From contig DASQNG010000144.1 of assembly GCA_035645095.1 (NCBI GenBank), forward strand, positions 1-12,528: a stretch of DNA of 12,528 nucleotides. Reading direction: 5' to 3'. The notes below the pieces were generated by a model that was not told where the DNA came from, ran no database searches, and saw only the letters and a list, made by a program, of their open reading frames with translations. A program made the position numbers and the translations under genes. Origin of the DNA: Gaiellasilicea sp035645095. Its GTDB lineage: Bacteria; Actinomycetota; Thermoleophilia; Gaiellales; Gaiellaceae. Numbering within the stretch: the stretch's first letter is position 1; every line of letters begins with the position of its first letter. Shown here one piece after another: positions 6,190 to 10,981 of the stretch.

Positions 6190-7397
6190 CGGACCTCGAT
6201 GTTCTCCCCGGACGACCAGCGTCCTCCCAGGAGCACGACGCCGCGTTCCTCCCCCGGGGCGACCACGACGAAGACGAACGGCTCGTCGAGGGCGTGGAGG
6301 AGCCGACCCGACCCGGGCTCGAGGAGCGCGGCGCGCAGGTTGAAGCGCCCCTCGCCGAGCGGCAGCCGCGCGACGTCGTAGCGGAGCGTCCGCCGCTCCC
6401 CTGCGCCGCCGGCCCAGCCCACGGCGGCCGTGTCGACCGAGTCCTCGGCGAGGAGCAGCCCCGCGTCGTCGCGGAGCTCGAGCTGCAGCCGCGGCGGCGG
6501 CACGGCCCCGTCCACGGCGACGCTCACGCGCAGGGAGAGCGGCTCGCCGGCGAGGAACTGCCGGCGGTCGGCCCCCTCCTCCCCTACGAGCCGCGCCTCG
6601 ACGATCGCCGCACCACCGGTGCCGGCGGCGAGCGGCAGCGGCACCGAGTCGTCAGCCTCCGCGTCGAGCGTCAGCACGTGCCGGTAACGCACGAGCGCGT
6701 CGTGCACCGACCCGTCGTACTCCTTCCGGCCGGACCGCAGCAGCACCGCGCGCTCGCAGAGCCGCTCGACCTGCGTCGCGTCGTGCGAGACGAAGACGAT
6801 CGTTCCGCCACGCTGCTTGAACTCGAAGATCTTGCCGAAGCACTTGCGCTGGAACGCCTCGTCGCCGACCGCGAACACCTCATCGAGCAGCAGCACGTCC
6901 GCGTCGAGGTGCGCCGCGATCGCGAAACCGAGGCGCATGTACATCCCTGACGAGTACGTGCGCACCGGACGGTCGATCGCGTGCTCGAGCTCGGCGAACG
7001 CCACGATCTCGTCGAAGCGCTCCCGGATCTGCGCGCGCCGCAGGCCGTAGATCGCGCCGTTCAGAAAGACGTTCTCGCGGCCGCTGAAGTCGGGGTGGAA
7101 GCCCGCCCCGAGCTCGAGCAGCGACCCGACACGCCCGCCGACGGCGACGCTGCCGGCGGTGGGCGCGATGATCCCGGCGACCAGCCGCAGCAGCGTCGAC
7201 TTCCCCGAGCCGTTCTGCCCGATCAGACCGACCGCCTCGCCCGGCTCCACGTCGAGCGACACGCCGTCGAGGGCCACCACGTCGGTCGGCGCCGTGCGGC
7301 CGCGCAGCACGAAGAGCTCTTTCAGCGTGCGCGCCTGCCGCGCGTGCACGCGGAAGCGCCGCGAAGCGCGCTCGACCCGGATCTCCCCGGTCCTCAC
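6186..7397 (-). CDS. ABC transporter ATPase, polysaccharide/teichoic-acid exporter type (Wzt/TagH-like)
   Basis: This 403-residue ATPase has Walker A GQNGSGKST (60-68), a Q-loop region before GRENV (106-110), signature YSSGMYMRLGFA (148-159), Walker B VLLLDEVFAVGD (168-179) and the switch His in VSHD (203-206). YSSGM and EVFAVGDEAF are hallmarks of the Wzt/TagH subgroup that exports lipid-linked glycans. After about residue 245 comes a beta-rich C-terminal domain of about 150 residues, in the position of the Wzt C-terminal glycan-binding domain, ending SSGENIEVR. The GTG start overlaps the hemH stop (GTGA), and its stop overlaps the small downstream gene. The frame continues upstream into hemH, but the GTG gives the normal N-terminus. 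The likely membrane partner is the ABC-2 permease at 10115-10912, unusually separated from it by haem genes and an opposite-strand gene. Confidence 0.9.
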   Translation of the reverse strand: MRTGEIRVERASRRFRVHARQARTLKELFVLRGRTAPTDVVALDGVSLDVEPGEAVGLIGQNGSGKSTLLRLVAGIIAPTAGSVAVGGRVGSLLELGAGFHPDFSGRENVFLNGAIYGLRRAQIRERFDEIVAFAELEHAIDRPVRTYSSGMYMRLGFAIAAHLDADVLLLDEVFAVGDEAFQRKCFGKIFEFKQRGGTIVFVSHDATQVERLCERAVLLRSGRKEYDGSVHDALVRYRHVLTLDAEADDSVPLPLAAGTGGAAIVEARLVGEEGADRRQFLAGEPLSLRVSVAVDGAVPPPRLQLELRDDAGLLLAEDSVDTAAVGWAGGAGERRTLRYDVARLPLGEGRFNLRAALLEPGSGRLLHALDEPFVFVVVAPGEERGVVLLGGRWSSGENIEVR

Positions 7398-8290
7398 GCG
7401 GCCGACGGTACCGCGGCCGCACGCCGCACGAGCCCCGCGAGCACCTCCACGAAACCCGGATCCGCGTTCGGCATCTCGATCCGACGGAGGTCGAGCCCGA
7501 GCTCGCGCGCCCGCTCCGCCGCCTCGACGTCGAGGTCCCAGCGGATCTCCAGGTGGTCGGAGACGAACCCGACGGGGCAGACGACGACGTCGCGCACCCC
7601 GTCCGCCGCGAGGGCGGCGAGGTGGTCGAGGATGTCCGGCCCGAGCCACGGCTCGCCCGTCGCCGACTCGCTCTGGAAGGAGAAGGACCAGGCCTCCACG
7701 TCGGCGGCCGCCGCGACGAGTCCAGCCGTCTCGAGCAGCTCGTCGCGGTACGGGTCGCCCTCGTCGACGATCCGCGCGGGCAGCGAGTGCGCGGTGAAGA
7801 CGACGTGCGAGCCCTCGCGCCCGAGGCGAGCGACACGCTCTGCGAGCACGGCCACCAAGCCGGGCTCGGACCCCCACCGCTCGACGAAGCGCAGGTCGGC
7901 TCGCCCCGCGACGGCCGCTTCGAGCAGCGCCTGGTACTTCGCGATCGAGAGCGACGACCAGTGCGGCGCGAGGACGAGCCCGACGACCGTGTCGGCGCCG
8001 GTCGCGAGCGCGCTCTCGGCGGCCGCCGCGATCCGCGGCTGCCAGTGCCGCATGCCGGTGAAGACGGGGAGCCCGAGCGTCCGCTCGAGCGCGCGCCGCG
8101 TCTCCTCGGTGACGACGTTCAGCGGCGAGACCGGCTCGGCGCCGATCCCGAGGGCGCGGTAGCGGGCGACGAGGTCGTCGAGCAGCTCCGGCCGGATCGG
8201 GCGCCCGCCGCGGATGTCGGCGTAGTACGCGGGCACGTCCTCGAGCCGGTCCGGCGACCCGTAGGCCATCAGGACGACGGCGACGCTCAT
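7394..8290 (-). CDS. hemH: Ferrochelatase, coproporphyrin (Gram-positive) type
   Basis: Ferrochelatase inserts Fe2+ into a porphyrin; in Actinobacteria and Firmicutes the substrate is normally coproporphyrin III. The 298-residue protein follows the Bacillus enzyme closely as I remember it: LMAYGSP near the N-terminus, with Tyr10 in the place of the proximal Tyr of CpfC, YYADIRGGRP, SPLN, LAPHWSS, AHSLP with catalytic His168, PWLGPDI, and CPVGFVSDHLE with D245-H246 and Glu248, then EMPNADPGF. Only one Cys is present, so the [2Fe-2S] cluster of mycobacterial ferrochelatases is absent. There is no signal or membrane segment. The ATG overlaps the hemE stop (ATGA), and its stop overlaps the exporter ATPase start. 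The coproporphyrinogen oxidase gene often found between hemE and hemH is not here. Confidence 0.93.
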   Translation of the reverse strand: MSVAVVLMAYGSPDRLEDVPAYYADIRGGRPIRPELLDDLVARYRALGIGAEPVSPLNVVTEETRRALERTLGLPVFTGMRHWQPRIAAAAESALATGADTVVGLVLAPHWSSLSIAKYQALLEAAVAGRADLRFVERWGSEPGLVAVLAERVARLGREGSHVVFTAHSLPARIVDEGDPYRDELLETAGLVAAAADVEAWSFSFQSESATGEPWLGPDILDHLAALAADGVRDVVVCPVGFVSDHLEIRWDLDVEAAERARELGLDLRRIEMPNADPGFVEVLAGLVRRAAAVPSAA

Positions 8291-9318
8291 ACGAAGGTGC
8301 GGGCCGTCTGCTCGTGGACGAGCTCGCGCAGCCGCCCCAGCACCGCGGGGTCCGTGGCGGGCGTCACCCCGTGGCCGAGGTTGAAGATGTGGCCCGGCCG
8401 GCCGGCCGCGCGCGCGAGCACGTCGAGGGCTCCCTGCTCGACACGCTCCCAGGGGCCGAGGAGGAGCGCGGAGTCGAGGTTCCCCTGGACGCCCCACTCC
8501 GGCCCGACGAGCTCCCACCCGCGGTCGAGCGGGATCCGCCAATCGAGCCCGATCACGTCACCGCCGGCGTCACGCATCAGCTCGAGCAGCGTCGCGGTGC
8601 CGGTGCCGAAGTGGATCGTGGGGCAGTCGACGGCGCTCAGGATTCGCGCCGAGTACGGCTGGACGAACTCGGCGTAGTCCTGCGGCGACAGCGCGCCGAC
8701 CCAGGAGTCGAAGAGCTGGATCACGTCGGCGCCGGCCGCGACCTTGGCGCGGACGTACGCGCACGACGCGTCCGTGAGCTTCTCCAGCAGCGCGTGCCAC
8801 ACGGCGGGCTCCGCGTACATCATCCGCTTCACCCCGAGGAAGTCCCGGCTCGGCCTTCCCTCGACGAGGTAGCCGGCCACGGTGAACGGACCGCCGCAGA
8901 AGCCGATCACCGCCTGGTCGTCGCGCAGCTCTCGCCGCGTGATCCGCACTGCGTCCAGCAGTCCCGCCACCGACTCCTCCGGCTCGGGCAGCCGCAGCGT
9001 GTCGACCTGCGCGCGCGTGCGGATCGGATCGGCGACGACCGGGCCGACGCCGTCGACGAGCTCGACGTCGACGCCCATGCCGAGGACCGGCAGCATGATG
9101 TCCGCGAACATCACCGCCGCGTCCACGTCGTGCCGCCGCACCGGCTGGAGCGTTACCTCCGCGCAGAGCTCCGGCTCGCGACAGACCTCGAACAGCGTGT
9201 GCGTCTTCCGGATCTCGCGGTACTCGGGCAACGAGCGGCCGGCCTGCCGCATGAACCACACCGGCGTCCGCTCCGTCGGCTCGAGCCTGGCGGCGCGGAC
9301 GAGGAGCGGCGCGGTCAC
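8287..9318 (-). CDS. hemE: Uroporphyrinogen decarboxylase
   Basis: HemE removes four carboxyl groups from uroporphyrinogen III to give coproporphyrinogen III in the cytosolic haem pathway. The 343-residue protein has PVWFMRQAGRSLPEYR (19-34) with substrate-binding Arg24 and Arg28, FADIMLP with Asp73, GFCGGPFT, LFDSWVG, THFGTG-like IHFGTGT, QGNLD and NLGHG with His316, all at the expected places and length. QGNLDS has Ser where Pro is usual, a small change. The GTG start is supported by a TAGCCT -10-like element 6 nt upstream and the lack of any Shine-Dalgarno sequence. It is the first gene of the hemE-hemH-ATPase-small protein unit and is divergent from the gene at 9340 by only 21 bp. Confidence 0.94.
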   Translation of the reverse strand: MTAPLLVRAARLEPTERTPVWFMRQAGRSLPEYREIRKTHTLFEVCREPELCAEVTLQPVRRHDVDAAVMFADIMLPVLGMGVDVELVDGVGPVVADPIRTRAQVDTLRLPEPEESVAGLLDAVRITRRELRDDQAVIGFCGGPFTVAGYLVEGRPSRDFLGVKRMMYAEPAVWHALLEKLTDASCAYVRAKVAAGADVIQLFDSWVGALSPQDYAEFVQPYSARILSAVDCPTIHFGTGTATLLELMRDAGGDVIGLDWRIPLDRGWELVGPEWGVQGNLDSALLLGPWERVEQGALDVLARAAGRPGHIFNLGHGVTPATDPAVLGRLRELVHEQTARTFV

Positions 9319-9323
9319 GGAAG

Positions 9324-9330
9324 TAGGCTA
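9324..9330. promoter_or_regulatory. Mirrored -10-like elements for hemE and the divergent gene
   Basis: The 7-bp stretch TAGGCTA contains TAGGCT on the plus strand (9324-9329), 10 nt before the ATG at 9340. On the minus strand it contains TAGCCT (9325-9330), 6 nt before the hemE GTG at 9318. The intergenic gap is only 21 bp, so both transcripts must start almost at their start codons. No strong -35 is seen for either gene; a partial CCGACG lies 17 nt upstream for hemE. Confidence 0.4.
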
Positions 9331-9339
9331 CCCGCGGCC

Positions 9340-10152
9340 ATGGAGACCGTCGGCGAGCATCCCGTCCCCGTCGGCCCCCTGGCCGTGCGGTGGCTCGCGG
9401 TGTCGGTGCCGACGTTCCGGGCGGGCACAGGCTCCCGCCTGCGCGTGCGGCTCCGCAACGCCGGCTCGGCACCGTGGCGTTCGCGCGGCACGGAAGGCGT
9501 CCAGGCCGCCTACCACTGGCTCGACCCGCTCGGCAACGCGATCGACTGGGACGGGCGGCGGCACGCGTTCCCGCGGCCGGTGGCGCCGGGCGACGAGACG
9601 GAGCTCGAGCTGACGGTGGCGGCGCCGCGGCCCCCGGGCCGCTACCGGCTCGCTCTCGACCTCGTGCAGGAGTTCCACTTCTGGTTCGAGGAGGTCGGGT
9701 CGCACCCGCTCGCGCTCGACGTCGACGTGCTGCCGCGGATCGAGGCCCGGCGGCTCGCCGTCCGCGTCCACGGTGACGAGGACGGCGCGACGGCCGCCGC
9801 GCTCGCGGCCCAAGAGGAGCCGCTCGTCGCGACCGATGCGGTCGCGACCGCGCACCTCGTCGCCGGCGCGCTGCCGGCGCGGGACTGGTCGCGGCGCCTG
9901 CTCGACGCGCACGCGGAGGGCTTCGCCGCCGTCGGCGGCTCGGTCGAGTCGCGCGAACGCGCGCTGCGCCCGTGGCAACCGGGCGGCGGGCGAAACCCTG
10001 GCTTCGCGCACCCGCTGCTGCTCCCGTCGCTCCTCGCCGGCCTCGACCCCGGCGAGCACCTCGGCCTGCCCGCGCACCACCCGCGCGAGGACGCATGGCT
10101 CTACGACGGCAGGATCAGACTTCGACTGCCACGCGGTCGTCGACGCGCCTGA
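9340..10152 (+). CDS. Ig/FW-like beta-sandwich domain protein, function unknown
   Basis: The 270-residue product has two parts. Residues 15-130 form a predicted beta-sandwich: LRVRLRNAGSAPWRSRG, a YHWLDPLG turn, WDGRR, a VAPGDETELEL strand, then PGRYRLALDLVQE and FWFEEVG. The spaced tryptophans W46, W60, W70 and W115 and the N-x-G-x-x-x-W pattern resemble FW (NBR1-type) Ig-like domains and the accessory domains often found beside bacterial surface-glycan genes. Residues 132-270 begin RIEARRLAVRVHGDEDGATAA, weakly like the first strand of a nucleotide-binding or glycosyltransferase fold, and include HPLLLPSLLAGL and a basic tail. I cannot assign this half. There is no signal peptide or membrane helix. 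The ATG lies 10 nt after a -10-like element. The 3' end overlaps the convergent permease by 38 bp. Context suggests a role in glycan assembly or export. Confidence 0.65.
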   Translation: METVGEHPVPVGPLAVRWLAVSVPTFRAGTGSRLRVRLRNAGSAPWRSRGTEGVQAAYHWLDPLGNAIDWDGRRHAFPRPVAPGDETELELTVAAPRPPGRYRLALDLVQEFHFWFEEVGSHPLALDVDVLPRIEARRLAVRVHGDEDGATAAALAAQEEPLVATDAVATAHLVAGALPARDWSRRLLDAHAEGFAAVGGSVESRERALRPWQPGGGRNPGFAHPLLLPSLLAGLDPGEHLGLPAHHPREDAWLYDGRIRLRLPRGRRRA

Positions 10153-10912
10153 AGACCGCGGCGCCCACCACGAGCGAAACGGCGGCCGCGACGGCCAGGT
10201 ACGTCACGTCGACGAGCCCCGGCAGCCGGCCGAAGAAGACGGGGTCGCGGACGCTCTCGACCGCCGGCGTGAGGAAGTTGCCGTAGTGGATCAGGTTCAC
10301 GAGCAGCGGGTTGCCGCCGCCCGGGACATTCTCGAGCGAGTACAGCACCGGCGTGAGGAAGAACCACGGCAGGAGGAGCGCCGCGACGAGGTGCTCCACG
10401 TCGCGGTAGAGCGCGTTCAGGGACGCGACGGCGAGCGCCACGCCGGCCACGAGGCAGATGACGAGCGCGGCCAGGGGAAGCGCGAGCCAGACGGTGGCGC
10501 GCGCCTCCGGCACGTAGACGAGGCTGAACGCGACGACGACCACGAGCATCACCCCGAACGACACGAGTTGCGTCGCGACCATCGAGAGCGGGACCAATTG
10601 CCGGGGGAAGCGCACCTTGCGGATCAGGTTCGCGTTCTCGACGAGGCTGCGCGAGGCCGACTGGAGGGACGTCGCGAAGAAGACCCACACCGGCAGGCCC
10701 GCGAGCAGGAAGAGCCAGTAGTGGTCGTAGTCCGCCGCCTGCACCTTGAGCAGGAACGAGAAGACGACGAGGTAGACGAGCATCAGCAGCACCGGGTGGG
10801 CCAGCGACCACAGCACGCCGAGGATCGAGCCCTTGTACTTCGCGCGCAGGTCGCGGCGGAAGAGGCTGCCGAAGAGCTCGCGGTGGCGCAGGAGATCGAC
10901 GTAGATCGTCAC
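10115..10912 (-). CDS. ABC-2 type permease, polysaccharide exporter (Wzm/TagG-like)
   Basis: This 265-residue integral membrane protein has about six hydrophobic helices. It has the usual Wzm/TagG start: a short cytoplasmic segment RHRELFGSLFRRDLRAKYKG (9-28) followed by SILGVLWSLAHPVLLM entering the first helix. NLIRKVRFPRQLVPLS is the typical amphipathic loop after helix 2, and ALYRDVEHLV precedes helix 5, which is followed by PWFFLTPVLYSLENVP. These match the ABC2_membrane family that moves undecaprenyl- or lipid-linked glycans, working as a dimer with a Wzt/TagH ATPase. No ATPase is adjacent; the only candidate here lies about 2.7 kb downstream on the same strand (6186-7397). The GTG start is preceded at 11 nt by TACACT. 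Its 3' end overlaps the gene on the other strand by 38 bp, with no terminator seen. Confidence 0.88.
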   Translation of the reverse strand: MTIYVDLLRHRELFGSLFRRDLRAKYKGSILGVLWSLAHPVLLMLVYLVVFSFLLKVQAADYDHYWLFLLAGLPVWVFFATSLQSASRSLVENANLIRKVRFPRQLVPLSMVATQLVSFGVMLVVVVAFSLVYVPEARATVWLALPLAALVICLVAGVALAVASLNALYRDVEHLVAALLLPWFFLTPVLYSLENVPGGGNPLLVNLIHYGNFLTPAVESVRDPVFFGRLPGLVDVTYLAVAAAVSLVVGAAVFRRVDDRVAVEV

Positions 10913-10923
10913 GAGCCAGGTCT

Positions 10924-10929
10924 AGTGTA
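10924..10929 (-). promoter_or_regulatory. -10-like element for the permease gene
   Basis: TACACT on the minus strand ends 11 nt before the permease GTG at 10912, implying a leader of only a few bases. No -35 and no Shine-Dalgarno sequence are evident. Confidence 0.35.
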
Positions 10930-10967
10930 GGCCCGTGCCGCCACACATCGGGCTAACAGGCCTCCTC

Positions 10968-10973
10968 TACGCT
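10968..10973 (+). promoter_or_regulatory. -10-like element for the WecA-CapD fusion gene
   Basis: TACGCT on the plus strand ends 8 nt before the GTG at 10982, the right distance for a leaderless mRNA. It lies in the 69-bp divergent gap between the permease and the fusion gene. No convincing -35 is seen. Confidence 0.35.
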
Positions 10974-10981
10974 GTCTCCCC

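Noticed and set aside
7398..7877. N-terminal extension of the ABC ATPase inside hemH.
   Set aside because: It is Arg/Gly-rich with no family similarity. The GTG at 7397 starts the normal ATPase fold and overlaps the hemH stop.
8570..10096. A 508-codon minus-strand frame spanning hemE and the Ig-like gene.
   Set aside because: It is an Arg/Ala/Gly-rich shadow frame; it crosses the divergent promoter gap and contradicts the well-supported hemE frame.
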